From positions 1 to 44,882 of IMG/VR virus record IMGVR_UViG_3300027714_000036: 44,882 bases of DNA. One strand, given 5' to 3'. Source of the DNA: a virus. Position numbers and translations under genes: made by a program. Below the pieces are notes generated by a model, which was not told where the DNA came from, did no database searches, and saw nothing but the letters and a program-made list of their open reading frames with translations. Of the stretch, positions 10,901 through 20,600 are shown one piece after another; positions within the stretch are counted from its first letter, which is position 1; each line of letters opens with the position of its first letter.

Positions 10901-13900
10901 GGAACCAGAGTTAATTTTTACTAATTGTAAATCTTCAAGTGCATCTAATGGAATATTGAATAAACCACCACCATCACCAATGAACAGTGATGCTGATACA
11001 GAACCACTAATATCAACTGATGATGTAAATTGTGAACCACTAAATGAGTTTACAATGAAGAACTCACCACTCTCAACTGATGCGGTTGCCGAACCACTAG
11101 CTATCTTTGGGGATGCTGCGGCTTGTACATTTGTAATTTGGCTACCATCACCAATAAATGCTCTAGCTATTACAGATTCTGATACAAATATTGAACCACT
11201 AAATTCTGATTTAACTACGTGTGTGGAATCTTCAACTATAAATCGACCATCTTCTTTTACAGATGCAGTAACTGAACCCGTAAAGATACTGGATGCATCA
11301 ATCGATAAGTTAGCCAAATCAATATTTGTAATACCACTACCATCACCAGTTATAATCCCACCAGTAACAGTAAATGAACCACTTACATCAACTGAGCCTG
11401 TAAATGTAGAACCACTATCTAATGATGTTACTACAAATCCCTCAATTGGGTCAACCGATGCAGTTACAGAACCAGATGTTATTTGACTTATCTCTAACGA
11501 TAAGTTTGCCAATTGTATGTTTGTTAATCCACTACCATCTCCTTCAAATAATGAAGCTGAGATTGAACCACTAATATCAACTGAACCCGTAAATGTAGAA
11601 CCACTTTCAATAGAAGTTACTACAAATCCAGTATCAGGTGCAACTGAAGCTGTAACACTACCACTTTTTATTTCGGTAGATATAAGTGCGTTAATAGCTT
11701 CTTGCGAAAGTGCGGTAAATGGTATATCAAATAAATCAGCACCACTACCACTAAATACAGAACCACTAATTACACTAATACCACCACTTACAAATAATGA
11801 ACCACTAAAAGTAGAACCACTAATTACAGAATCTACGATGAATCCTCTTTCAACATCAACCGATGCCGTTACACTACCAGTTGATATTCTACCAGCTTCG
11901 AACGATAAGATAGCATCAACTGCATCTTGTGCAGCCGGTGTAAATGCTGCTAAAGGTATGTTGAATAAATTCTCACCACTACCACTAAACGATGAACCAC
12001 TATTTATTTCAACTCCACCACTTATAAATAATGAACCAGTAAATTGTGAACCACTATCTTTTGAGGTTACTACAAATCCATCATTTGGTGAAACTGATGC
12101 GGTTACTGAACCACTTACGATTTTGAATGCATCTCCAGTTAAATTAGAGAATGGTATATCAAATAAATCCCGTCCACTACCACTAAAGAATGAACCACTA
12201 TATTGTTCAGCGTTTATTATATTTGCAGTTATATTTTCAGTTACAATTAATGAACCACTTATTTTAACATCATCTTCAATTAATGAATTTGATGATGGGA
12301 ATACATTTAATTGTAAAGTACTAGCACCCATTCCAGAGTGATTTAAACAATAATAATATAAAGTTGTTGGTGTCTCTGAAGTTATTTCAATAGTAACTGC
12401 AGAACCATTAGTTCCAGCTGCTATACTACCATTATCTACATCCGTTGTATATGAACTACCACCACCATGCGTACCATCATCGGTAGTGGAGAATCTTATT
12501 TCATGAGTTGAATTACTTGAATCTGATTGATTAAACGTATAAGTGTTACCAACAGTTAAGTAAATAAGAGGTCTTAAAATACCATCTACAAAATATTTGT
12601 TACCAGCATCAGTAGATTGTACTGTAATTACTTTAGTTAAATTATCTGTTACTCTATTTTGGTTATTTACAATTAAACTACCAGTAATAGTTAGAGTATC
12701 TTCAAATTTACTTTTTGAATTTACTTCAAACCCACGTATCGGATGTACTGATGCCGTTACACTACCAGTTGCGATTAAGGTTGCAGCTTCAGTTAATGCT
12801 GATTGTGGTATATTAAATAGACCACTACCATCACCACCAATGATTCCATCATCAACGTTAAGTGAACCACTAACGTTTATAGAACCAGTAAATTCTTGTC
12901 TATCAGTAATACTATCACCAAACTGATTTGAACCAGAAGAATAAATTACTTCTGAGTTTATGAATGTTACATTAAGTTCAGTTGCGTTTATTGCTCCACC
13001 TACATATAAATCATTATCAACAGTTAAATCACCTTCAATAGATGATGAGGTGTTAACAACAAACCCAAAGTTTGGTGAAATAGATGCCGTTGCCGAACCA
13101 GATGTAATTAATGTACTAACTAATGCATCAGGGGTTAGTGCTGTTCTTGGTATATCAAATAGTTTAGCACCACTACCACTAAATGAACCAGTTTGTAATT
13201 TTATATCTCCGAAGAATGTTGAACCACTTACGATAGATGTTACAATAAATCCATCAGTAGGTTCAACCGATGCGGTTACACTTCCACTAAAAATTAATGA
13301 ACTATCTAAATCAGATATTGCTGATTTTGGTATATCGAATAACTTTTCTCCACTACCACTAAATACGGAACCACTTTCTACTCTAACTTCACCTAAGAAG
13401 GTTGAGCCACTTTCTATTGAAGTAACAGTAAAACCGGTAGATGGTCTAGTTGAAGCAGATACACTACCACTAAATATTAATGAAGTATCTAAATCAGATA
13501 TTGCTGATTTTGGTATATCGAATAACTGTTCTCCACTACCACTAAAGAATGAGCCGGATGATAAAAATACAGAACCACTAAATGTAGAACCACTTTCTAT
13601 CGAAGTTACAACAAATCCATTTTCTGGTGTTACAGATGCAGTTACACTACCACTTGTAATAAATGTTGATAAATCAGCATCTTCAGTAAGTGCCGAGCGA
13701 GGTATATTAAATAAATTTGCCCCACTACCACTAAATGTAAACCCACTTTCTACTCTAACTTCACCTAAGAAGGTTGAGCCACTTTCTATTGAAGTAACAG
13801 TAAACCCAGAATCAGGTGATACAGATGCAGTTATACTACCACTTACAATTTCACTTATTAGTAAAGCCTCCTCAGTAAGTGCCGAACGAGGTATATTGAA

Positions 13901-16693
13901 TAACCCAGCTCCACTTCCAGTAAACATAGATGCGGATACGTTACCTGTTATGTTAATTGAATCAGTTACAGTAACTAAACCATCCACATCAACACTACCA
14001 ACAAATGTAGAACCACTATCATTAGAGGTTACTACAAATCCATCATCAGGTGTAACCGTTGCAGAAACTGCTCCACTTATTATTTCAGTAATTACTATAT
14101 CAGTTAATTCAGCACCACTACCTTTAAACGTAGATGCTGATACGAATGTTACAGCTTGCATTGATGTATCCACACTTACTGAACCAGTAAATTGTGAACC
14201 AACTGTTTGAGATACTACTCTAAATCCAGCGTCAGGTGATACATCAGCAATTACAGCTCCACTAACTAATTGTGTAGTTACTATATCAGTTAAATCCCTA
14301 CCACTACCTTTGAATCCAGACGCAGTTACTGCTAAATCAACATTTATAGAACCACTAAATGTAGAACCAAGTTCTACTGATGTTACTGTAAATCCATTTT
14401 CTGGTGTTACAGATGCCGTTATGGAACCAGTAGTAATTTCCGTTGATACAAGTGCATCTTCAGTAAGTGCCGAGCGAGGTATATTAACTAATCCACTACC
14501 ATCTCCTTCAAATACTGAAGATGATATTGAACCACTAATATTAACAGAACCAGTAATCTGAGTTCCTTTTTCTTTCGATTCAATTACGAATCCTTTATTT
14601 ATATCAACTGATGCCGTTATGGAACCAGTTATCAATCGTTTTGAATCGCCTGAGATTATTGAAGAAAATGTATCATCAGATGTTGTTGAGATAGCTGCGA
14701 ATGGTATATCGTTTAATAATGCACCACTACCACTAAAAGAAGAACCGCTAGCTACACCTACATTTCCAAAGAAAGTTGAACCACTTGCGATTGATGTTAC
14801 TATGAATCCATTTTCAGCATCAACAGATGCAGAAACCGAACCACTTACTAATATTTTCGATTCATCAGATACTAATGATGTAATTGAATCTTGTGCATCT
14901 GTTGAAAGTGCTGAAAATGGTATATCTCTTAACTTTTCACCACTACCACTAAATGCCGAGCCACTTTCTACTCTCACTTCTCCAAAGAATGTAGAACCAC
15001 TCTCAACTGAAGTAACTACAAGTCCTTCTTCAAGAGTTACCGATGCTGTAATTGAACCAGTAACAATTTCAGTTGATAATAATGCATCGTTAGTAAGTGC
15101 TGACCGAGGTATATCAAATAACCCCTCACCACTACCACTAAATATTGAACCAGATGATAATGTAACATCACCGAAGAAAGTTGAACCACTTTCTATTGAA
15201 GTTACAACAAATCCGTCATTAGGTGTTACAGAGGCAGTTACACTACCACTAGCAATTCTAAATGCATCTCCAGTAAATGCTGAACGGGGTATATCAAATA
15301 AATCTGCTCCACTACCACTAAAGGTTGAGCCACTTTCTACCCTAACATCCCCAAAGAAAGTTGAACCACTTTCTATTGAAGTTACAACAAATCCATCATC
15401 AGGTGTTACAGAAGCAGTTATACTACCACTTGTTATAAATGTTGATAAATCAGCATCTTCAGTTATTGCTGATCTGGGTATGTTGAATAAATTTGCCCCA
15501 CTACCACTAAATGAACCAGTTTGTAATTTTATATCTCCGAAGAATGTTGAACCACTTTCTATTGAAGTTACCACAAGTCCCTTGCTTGGTGAAACAGATG
15601 CGGTTACGGAACCACTTACTATTACATTGGATAATAAAGCATCTTGTGTAAGTGCTGAACGGGGTATATCAAATAAATCCGCACCACTACCACTAAATAC
15701 TGAACCACTTCCTAATGAAACTCCACCACTTACGAAAAGTGATGAACTAAATTCTGCTCTATCGGTACCCTCTAATTTGAATCCAAAGTTAGGGTCAACA
15801 GATGCGGTAACAGACCCGCTTGTAATGAATGATGATAATAATGCATCAGGGGTTAATGCTGCTTTTGGTATATCAAATAGATTTGCCCCACTACCACTAA
15901 ATACACTACCACTTCCAAGTGATATACCACCACTTACAAATAATGAACCAGTGAATTGTGAACCACTTTCTTTTGATATTACAATAAATCCGGTTTCGTT
16001 ATCTACCGAAGCACTTACTGCACCATCTGCTATTCTTGATGATTGCTCTGCGGCTGGTAGGTTGAATAATTGGCTACCATCTCCGATAAAAAGTGAAGAT
16101 GATACGATTGAAGCGGTTACATTAGTTGTTGAGATATCACCCTCTACGTTTAACGAACCATTCATTCCAACTGAACCAGTAAATTCTTGCAAATCATCTG
16201 GTGTGTTACCAAACTTGTTTGAACCAGATGAGAATATAATTGATGATGATACTATTTCTACTAAGATTTCCCTAGCTACTATTCTATCATCTACATATAA
16301 ATCACCAGTAACTCTAACATCACCATTCACATCCACATCACCATCAAATGATGAAGATACGTTTACTAAGAATCCAGTGTTTGGTGCTATTGATGCGGAT
16401 GCAGACCCACTTATTAATTGACTTGAAAAAGGTAGGTTATTTAATTCGGAACCATCACCTGCAAAAGAACCACTAAATGAACCACTAAATTCTTCTAATT
16501 GGATTTTAGTGATAAATAAACGATTTCCATCTACATCTGACGCAATAAGTGCAACCGAGCCACTTGCGATACTCCCACTTAGTGGAATACCTAAATTAGG
16601 TTCCGCTTCCTGTAGCGATAAATACTCATATCTATCATCCGATACATCCTGCGGACGAACTACTCTTACCTTACCGCTTAATAATTGACTCAT
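4928..16693 (-). CDS. Giant modular fibre protein, 3921 aa, with cupredoxin-like and collagen-like domains
   Basis: One uninterrupted frame. Residues 1-40 (MSQLLSGKVRVVRP...YLSLQEAEPNLG) resemble attachment ends of phage fibres. Residues about 40-2150 hold roughly 27 copies of a module built from SGSG or GDGSG, LF(D/N)IP, SAL, GSVTASV and GFVVTSIESG. A cupredoxin-like domain interrupts them at about 1355-1465. Residues about 2160-2400 contain VTIVHNFDVEYPIVQVY and the ALTASYALNA repeats. Collagen-like Gly-X-Y triplets fill about 2405-2589 and 2702-3745, separated by a second cupredoxin-like domain. The C-terminal 175 residues end with FTLVLNNGGSQAITWPTG and a VFYTYDGGVSYYGFL segment, a tip domain seen in many phage fibres. 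It is probably a trimeric virion-surface fibre. The ATG is preceded by an A-rich leader without a clear Shine-Dalgarno sequence. Confidence 0.9.
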   Translation of the reverse strand: MSQLLSGKVRVVRPQDVSDDRYEYLSLQEAEPNLGIPLSGSIASGSVALIASDVDGNRLFITKIQLEEFSGSFSGSFAGDGSELNNLPFSSQLISGSASASIAPNTGFLVNVSSSFDGDVDVNGDVRVTGDLYVDDRIVAREILVEIVSSSIIFSSGSNKFGNTPDDLQEFTGSVGMNGSLNVEGDISTTNVTASIVSSSLFIGDGSQLFNLPAAEQSSRIADGAVSASVDNETGFIVISKESGSQFTGSLFVSGGISLGSGSVFSGSGANLFDIPKAALTPDALLSSFITSGSVTASVDPNFGFKLEGTDRAEFSSSLFVSGGVSLGSGSVFSGSGADLFDIPRSALTQDALLSNVIVSGSVTASVSPSKGLVVTSIESGSTFFGDIKLQTGSFSGSGANLFNIPRSAITEDADLSTFITSGSITASVTPDDGFVVTSIESGSTFFGDVRVESGSTFSGSGADLFDIPRSAFTGDAFRIASGSVTASVTPNDGFVVTSIESGSTFFGDVTLSSGSIFSGSGEGLFDIPRSALTNDALLSTEIVTGSITASVTLEEGLVVTSVESGSTFFGEVRVESGSAFSGSGEKLRDIPFSALSTDAQDSITSLVSDESKILVSGSVSASVDAENGFIVTSIASGSTFFGNVGVASGSSFSGSGALLNDIPFAAISTTSDDTFSSIISGDSKRLITGSITASVDINKGFVIESKEKGTQITGSVNISGSISSSVFEGDGSGLVNIPRSALTEDALVSTEITTGSITASVTPENGFTVTSVELGSTFSGSINVDLAVTASGFKGSGRDLTDIVTTQLVSGAVIADVSPDAGFRVVSQTVGSQFTGSVSVDTSMQAVTFVSASTFKGSGAELTDIVITEIISGAVSATVTPDDGFVVTSNDSGSTFVGSVDVDGLVTVTDSINITGNVSASMFTGSGAGLFNIPRSALTEEALLISEIVSGSITASVSPDSGFTVTSIESGSTFLGEVRVESGFTFSGSGANLFNIPRSALTEDADLSTFITSGSVTASVTPENGFVVTSIESGSTFSGSVFLSSGSFFSGSGEQLFDIPKSAISDLDTSLIFSGSVSASTRPSTGFTVTSIESGSTFLGEVRVESGSVFSGSGEKLFDIPKSAISDLDSSLIFSGSVTASVEPTDGFIVTSIVSGSTFFGDIKLQTGSFSGSGAKLFDIPRTALTPDALVSTLITSGSATASISPNFGFVVNTSSSIEGDLTVDNDLYVGGAINATELNVTFINSEVIYSSGSNQFGDSITDRQEFTGSINVSGSLNVDDGIIGGDGSGLFNIPQSALTEAATLIATGSVTASVHPIRGFEVNSKSKFEDTLTITGSLIVNNQNRVTDNLTKVITVQSTDAGNKYFVDGILRPLIYLTVGNTYTFNQSDSSNSTHEIRFSTTDDGTHGGGSSYTTDVDNGSIAAGTNGSAVTIEITSETPTTLYYYCLNHSGMGASTLQLNVFPSSNSLIEDDVKISGSLIVTENITANIINAEQYSGSFFSGSGRDLFDIPFSNLTGDAFKIVSGSVTASVSPNDGFVVTSKDSGSQFTGSLFISGGVEINSGSSFSGSGENLFNIPLAAFTPAAQDAVDAILSFEAGRISTGSVTASVDVERGFIVDSVISGSTFSGSLFVSGGISVISGSVFSGSGADLFDIPFTALSQEAINALISTEIKSGSVTASVAPDTGFVVTSIESGSTFTGSVDISGSISASLFEGDGSGLTNIQLANLSLEISQITSGSVTASVDPIEGFVVTSLDSGSTFTGSVDVSGSFTVTGGIITGDGSGITNIDLANLSIDASSIFTGSVTASVKEDGRFIVEDSTHVVKSEFSGSIFVSESVIARAFIGDGSQITNVQAAASPKIASGSATASVESGEFFIVNSFSGSQFTSSVDISGSVSASLFIGDGGGLFNIPLDALEDLQLVKINSGSGEAIIDPDKLFVNVPITASRYDGDGSGLFNIPAESLQDLKLDKIESGSAVAIISPDRGLEINVGVSVSQSLSVSGGLFITGSDVIAASGSTFVGDGSGLSNINIANLAFETSLLESGSATAEISPNLGLQINTSASISGGLSVEKNIYSPIINGGQITGSLYGGYYGEGDAVDRDILIYDDARSKYVPVPESTPTIAEPFTNVTEVTIVHNFDVEYPIVQVYETGSNGMIIPQAIEPLNSNSIKVTFSGLTSGHVVVGSGGSKISGAVSGDNVIGIVPSASRASSALIADTATNVAGLDSASIALLNNLENFVLNEQTASMTVLSSSFALTASYALNAASSDSSGDISSDITASMSVATASYSHYALTASYALNAGEAGGGGDLTSAQTASMYVYSSSFSSIAEFALNAGGSGAGFPFEGYAELTGSLDISGSLIITGSTFIQNLESGSSDFVVTYNETTGRLEKRDIEAAQGADGTSGSSGTSGSSGTSGSSGTSGSSGTSGSDGTSGSSGTSGTSGTSGTSGTSGTSGTSGSSGSSGSSGSSGSSGTSGTTGTSGSSGTSGTSGTSGTSGTSGSSGSSGSSGSSGSSGSSGTTGSHGTSGSSGSSGSSGSGGTSGSSGSSGTSGSSGSSGTSGSSGSSGTSGSSGSSGSSGTSGSTGREGGRLYTVTNNGFNYSFAGYVGNFPTLTLVKGELYYFDVSGVSISHPFAIRLADGDSTSVPGIDNNDTVSGKYGTDVLIKYRVPEDAPNSIVYQCVNHSGMIGTISIVNKNGTSGTSGSSGTSGTSGSSGSSGTSGTSGSSGTSGSSGTSGTSGSAGSAGTSGSSGTSGTSGSSGSSGTSGSSGTSGTSGSSGSSGTSGSSGTSGSSGSSGSSGSSGTSGTSGTSGSSGSSGSSGSSGTSGSSGTSGSSGSSGSSGSSGSSGSSGTSGSSGLSGSNGTSGSSGSSGTSGESGSSGTSGTSGTSGTSGTSGEAGSSGTSGTSGTSGVSGSSGTSGTSGTSGTSGTSGEAGSSGTSGTSGSSGTSGTSGTSGSSGSSGTSGTSGSNGTSGTSGTSGSSGTSGSSGSSGSSGTSGTSGSNGTSGTSGSSGSSGTSGTSGSSGSSGSTGTSGTSGTSGSSGSSGTSGSTGTDGTSGTSGISGSSGTSGTSGSSGSSGTSGSSGSSGTSGTSGSSGQDGTLFGSSGTSGSSGSSGTSGSSGSSGTSGSSGQDGTLFGSSGTAGTSGSSGSSGTSGSSGTTGTSGSSGQDGTFFGSSGSSGTSGSSGSSGTSGSSGTTGTSGSSGQDGTLFGSSGTSGTSGSSGSSGTSGESGSAGTSGSSGQDGTLFGSSGTSGTSGSSGSSGTSGESGSAGTSGQTGTSGQDGTFFGSSGSSGTAGISGSSGTSGLGSSGTSGISGTSGQDGTFFGSSGSSGTSGESGSSGTSGLGSNGTSGISGTSGQDGTLFGSSGSSGTSGSSGSSGTSGLGSNGTSGISGSSGQDGTFFGSSGSSGTSGESGSSGTSGLGSDGTSGTSGSSGQDGTLFGSSGTAGTSGESGSSGTSGLGSSGTSGISGTSGQDGTLFGSSGTSGTSGITGSSGTSGLGTNGTSGSSGQDGTLFGSSGSSGTSGITGSSGTSGLGTNGTSGSSGQDGTLFGSSGSSGTSGESGSSGTSGLGSSGTSGVSGTSGQDGTLFGSSGSSGTSGESGSSGTSGLGSSGTSGISGTSGQDGTLFGSSGSSGTSGAGSSGTSGLSGSFGTSGISGTSGLDGTNFGTSGTAGTSGAGSSGTSGVDGVLGSNGTSGISGLDGTNFGSAGSSGSSGTSGESGSSGTSGAGSSGTSGESITQFGTANDGVVRWDNDLESNYVNTDLVYNGTLLSVTGSVNTTVDLIAGGDLIASGEVSGSTSIHTKNFVELYSTLGTGGSTSIDLTSANNFEYTVNATSTIAFANSPTAPKAFGFTLVLNNGGSQAITWPTGTLWAGGIAPALTASGTDILVFYTYDGGVSYYGFLTAVNLS
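5460..8590 (-). repeat. Long collagen-like array with 17 regular interruptions
   Basis: About 1040 residues of Gly-X-Y triplets, chiefly GTS and GSS. In the C-terminal portion (about 5540-7400) the triplet register is broken 17 times by the phrase DGT(L/F/N)FG, where an extra residue shifts the glycine spacing. The interruptions recur every roughly 30-40 residues, mostly as GQDGTLFGSSG or GQDGTFFGSSG. Confidence 0.85.
8590..8935 (-). other. Cupredoxin-like domain B within the 3921-aa fibre
   Basis: Residues about 2587-2700, inserted between the two collagen-like arrays. The strand pattern runs YTVTNNGFNYSF, PTLTLVKGELYYFDV, ISHPFAIRL, VYQCVNHSGMIGTISI. His2637, Cys2686, His2689 and Met2692 match the His / Cys-x2-His-x2-Met ligand pattern of type 1 copper proteins, with amicyanin-type spacing. 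Copper binding is inferred from motif and spacing only. Confidence 0.7.
8925..9480 (-). repeat. Collagen-like array, N-terminal segment of the 3921-aa fibre
   Basis: About 185 residues of GTS/GSS triplets without the DGTLFG interruptions. The array starts after the phrase AAQGADGTSG and ends at GSTGREGGRLYTV, where the second cupredoxin-like domain begins. Confidence 0.85.
12300..12640 (-). other. Cupredoxin-like domain A within the 3921-aa fibre
   Basis: Residues about 1355-1465, inserted in the SGSG module region. The sequence runs YLTVGNTYTFNQSDSSNS, THEIRFSTT, TTDVDNGSIAAG, TLYYYCLNHSGMGAS. His1397, Cys1449, His1452 and Met1455 form the candidate ligand set (Cys-x2-His-x2-Met). Domains with a YYYC.NHSGMG signature occur in structural proteins of other marine T4-like phages. 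Whether they bind copper is not known to me. Confidence 0.7.
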
Positions 16694-16715
16694 CTATTAT
16701 TTTTCAACTTAACTA

Positions 16716-17582
16716 TTATTCATTTGCACTTTCCAAAATAGAAAGTACAACTTTTAAATCCTCCGAACCAGAAAATACTAACCCAAAATCTTGCTCTAAT
16801 ACTAATTTTCCGGCCACAACGGGTGATAGTGAATCTCCCTTTGGTATAGGAAAGTTACTAATAAATTCAATTTTTTCTTGTGGTACTCTTGTTGGGTTAT
16901 ATACAGTATCTGCTACTATTGTAAGTAAATCTGTTATTAACGAAATAGAACCACTTTCAGGAACTATACTTTCATCGTATGATTGAGTAAATGTAGTTTG
17001 ATATAATCTAAGTACATCCGCTGAACCAGTTACTGATTCATTTAGTAAAATTTGATTGGTTAGAGTATTTGCGTAAGTGATAGCATCATATGATGATGTC
17101 AATTGAGCATCACCTATGATTAAACTAACTCCGTTTTTATCATAAAATGATAATGCTGCTTTTTTCGTTCTCAATGTACCACCATTTTCGATATCAAACA
17201 CAATACCATCAAATGCAGTATGTATTCTTTCCTCAAATATTGATGATGTAAATGAAAATGGTATATCTTGTAAATTGTTTTGGAATCCAACGTATGCTGC
17301 TGCTTCCTTTTCAATATAAGTTCTATTAATTTCTAATAATGCCGAAGCACTATAAAAACTACCAGTATTTACCACATTTTGTAATTGTGGTTCTGGTATT
17401 TTCCGGTTTGAATCTAATTTTACAGTAACCTCTTCCGTATTGGAATTACTATTATTAGTAATCTGAGCAGATAGAACGATAGTTGAAACCCCACTTGGTG
17501 TGGAATATACAATATCATCTTCACCGGTCAGAGTTGTTACAATCGATTTAAACGCATTTAGCGGTACAAATACATCTGCCAT
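16716..17582 (-). CDS. Virion structural protein, 288 aa, with a probable inserted decayed module
   Basis: The N-terminus MADVFVPLNAFKS, then YSTPSGVSTIVLSAQITN, and the C-terminus GKLVLEQDFGLVFSG with VVLSILES resemble the two ends of the 110-aa virion protein at 2860-3192. The middle contains NRTYIEKEAAAYVGF and AFDGIVFDIENGG. These align with the FIQNETIAYVSS and DAVATDLLYGGN parts of the repeated module in the 5098-aa protein, but without the invariant Cys. The gene sits between the two giants, 41 bases after one and 22 before the other, with an AGGAAAAAG leader. It is probably an adaptor or connector between large fibre components. No enzyme motif is seen. Confidence 0.7.
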   Translation of the reverse strand: MADVFVPLNAFKSIVTTLTGEDDIVYSTPSGVSTIVLSAQITNNSNSNTEEVTVKLDSNRKIPEPQLQNVVNTGSFYSASALLEINRTYIEKEAAAYVGFQNNLQDIPFSFTSSIFEERIHTAFDGIVFDIENGGTLRTKKAALSFYDKNGVSLIIGDAQLTSSYDAITYANTLTNQILLNESVTGSADVLRLYQTTFTQSYDESIVPESGSISLITDLLTIVADTVYNPTRVPQEKIEFISNFPIPKGDSLSPVVAGKLVLEQDFGLVFSGSEDLKVVLSILESANE

Positions 17583-17600
17583 TTTATTGTCTTTTTCCTA

Positions 17601-17610
17601 TATAAATATT
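17601..17610 (-). promoter_or_regulatory. AT-rich intergenic motif between the giants
   Basis: Plus-strand TATAAATATT in the 41-bp gap between the 5098-aa gene and the 288-aa gene, 18 bases upstream of the latter's start. It is a shorter match to the TATAAATATAA element seen in other gaps. Function is unproven. Confidence 0.2.
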
Positions 17611-17623
17611 ATCTTTTTAATTA

Positions 17624-20600
17624 TTACCCTTCCAATGCAAGAGAGAATGGTGTAACTAATGAAAATAGTGAACGAGAGAATGTTCTACCCTGCAATGTAC
17701 CAGTTGCCTGATTAATTACAAGTCCCGTACCAATTCTAAAATCCCCAAGTTCATTACCTGAAGTAAAGAACACTCTACCACCAGCTATTTCAGTAATTTC
17801 TTTAGTTGGGTCAGGTACACCAGCACCACCCTGATTAGGAGGTAATGCTTTATAAGTTACACCAGCACCAGCGTATGAGAAATCATGTCCAGTTGTAATA
17901 ATTAATGAACCAAATTCTTCTAAAGGTGAGTTTCTCACAATTCGTTGGAATTGAGTTCGTAAATATCGGTTAACATCTGCAGTTTCATATTGTTGGTTAT
18001 TAATTACCTCTGCGGCTGAACCATATACACCAGTGTAATACGATTCTGCAGCTGCAATACTTCTTTCATTTCCACCATAGTATAAATCAGTTGCGATTGC
18101 ATCTACGATAAACCCAGTATCTCTATAACACTTATCTTCGTTATATTCGAAATTTGGAAATGCCGCATTTGTATATGAAATTGCAATTGATTGTAATTCT
18201 TTCTTACTAGCTCTTAAATAATCAACTGATTGTCTAGTTTGGAATGATGCTCTTGTCAATTGTTCTTTTAAGATTACTTTTTCAGATAATCCTTTAGCAA
18301 AATCAATACCATCAGTTGTTTGTGGCTTTTGTTCAGTAGTTGCTACTGAAGGAATATAGTAATAGAATGTTCCAGCCTGAACACTTCTTTCATTTCCACC
18401 ATAAACTAAATCCGTTCTAACTGCATCGATGATATATCCAATATCTCTACTACAACTAGCTTCATTATATTCAAACTCACTCCAAGATGAACTTAGGAAT
18501 GCGATTGTTTCTTTCTGAATAAACGTTTTATTACCAACTAACAAATCAGCTCCTACTAATACGGATGCCGATGGTTGTAAGAAAGTTTCATTCTTAATTA
18601 CCTTAGTTGATAAGTTACCAGCATATCTGATACCATCAACAGTTGGGTCTAATTGAGATGTAGTTGAAGGAACTCCCTTTGCAGTTGCTGCAGATGGGAA
18701 TAAATAATAGAATGAACCAGCATTTACACTTCGTTCATTTCCACCATAGTATAAATCCGTTGCAGTTGCGTCAATTAAATGACCAACATCTCTTTTACAC
18801 TTATCTTCGTTATAGAATACACCACTCCAAGAAGAAGAAACATATGCTATTACTTCGTTTTGAATAAACTCTTTATTTTCTCTTAATGAGTTCCAAGAAG
18901 ATGATACTTCATTTGAAGCTGTTACAAATTCTATATTTTGAACCAATTCTTGCGAAATACCACTAGCGTATTTTATACCATCTAAAGTAGGATATAATTG
19001 AGCGTTTACAGTTGGCGATGTATCACCAGCAACAGTAGCCGATGAAGGATATTTGTAATAAAATTCTCCAGCAGTTCTACTTCTCTCATTTCCACCATAT
19101 AGGAAATCAGTTGCTACTGCATCTAAGATATATCCAGTATCTCTACTACAACTCGCTTCGTTATATTCAAAATTACTCCAAGAAGAAGAAACATATGATA
19201 TAACTTCCGTCTGAATAAATTCTCTATTCTTTAATATCGTTTCATTACCAGCAATTCTTTCAACTGATGGTGAAACGAATATTTTATTTACAATTAACTT
19301 CTCTACTAAATCACCAGCATATTCAATACCAGTTGTAGTTGGTTCTAATTCTGAAGTTGTAGCGTTCGATGGGTATCTATAATAGAAATCACCAGCAGTT
19401 ACACTTCTCTCATTTCCACCATATAAAATATCAGTAGAAACTGCATCTACAATGTGCCCCACATCTCTCTTACAAGTTTCTTCGTTGTATCCGAATGAAC
19501 TCCAAGAAGAAGATATGTAAGCGATTGATTCTGATTGAATGAACTCTTTATTATCTCTAATTAAGTTATGTGATGTAACGTTCTCTATTGAAGAGGTAAC
19601 GTATGTTACACTTTGTATTATGTTGTTAGCCAACCTACTAGCGTATCGAATTCCATCTAATGTTTGATTCAATTGAGTACCCTGTGCTTGTGATGGGAAA
19701 TCATAATAATATTTTCCATTAAATACAGATGATGAAACTGAACCGAATAATAAATCTTCAGCTGCTCCACTAACGATTGAACCAATATCTCTACTACAAC
19801 TTGATTCGTTATAAGATGCTTCTGACCAAGACGATGATAAATATGCAATAGTTTCCGATTGTATAAATGGTATGTTTGATTTTAACAATGAATAAGCTTC
19901 TAACGTTTCTGAATCACCAATTGATGATGTATATTCAGATGTTATTGGTAAAGAACCAGTTCCATTTACAACAATATCCATTACAATACCAAATGATGAA
20001 CTTACAGCGTTTAATACCGATACTTCAGTTGTTCCACTTCCTAATGTTTGAGTTTCTGATGTAGTTTTTATTACATTTTCAGAATTCTCAGTTAATGTTG
20101 GAATTGTTAAAGTATTTTGTAATACAATTTCGTTAACTAAATCAGATATATAAGTTACTGCATCAGTTGTTTCACCTAATTGAACATTAGTTGCTTTAGA
20201 TGGGAATCTATAATAGAATTCACCAGCAGTTAATGTTCTTTGGTTACCACCATATTTTAAATCAGTTATTACTGCATCTACGATAAATCCAGTATCTCTA
20301 CTACAACTTACTTCATTGTATTGTAAGTTTGGATATTTAGCGTTTACAAACGCAACAGTTTCATTTTGAATAAATCCTCTATTCAATTTAACTGAATCAT
20401 AAACAAAATCAATTTCATTTGATGATGTTACAAATATATTTCCACCAACTAATTCAGTTGATAATCCTTTTACATAATTGATTGCCGTTACAGTTGGGTC
20501 TTTTTGTTGAGATACCGATGGTACTCCTCCAACAATTGCCGCTGATGGGTAATCATAATAATATTTACCTGCGGTGATTGTTCTTTCATTACCACCATAT

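Noticed and set aside
10809-16421. Plus-strand ORFs up to 600 codons rich in EPLS, NPSPLPLN phrases
   Set aside because: They mirror the GSVTASV / SGSG modules on the opposite strand. They have no domain, and their repeat period equals that of the sense modules.
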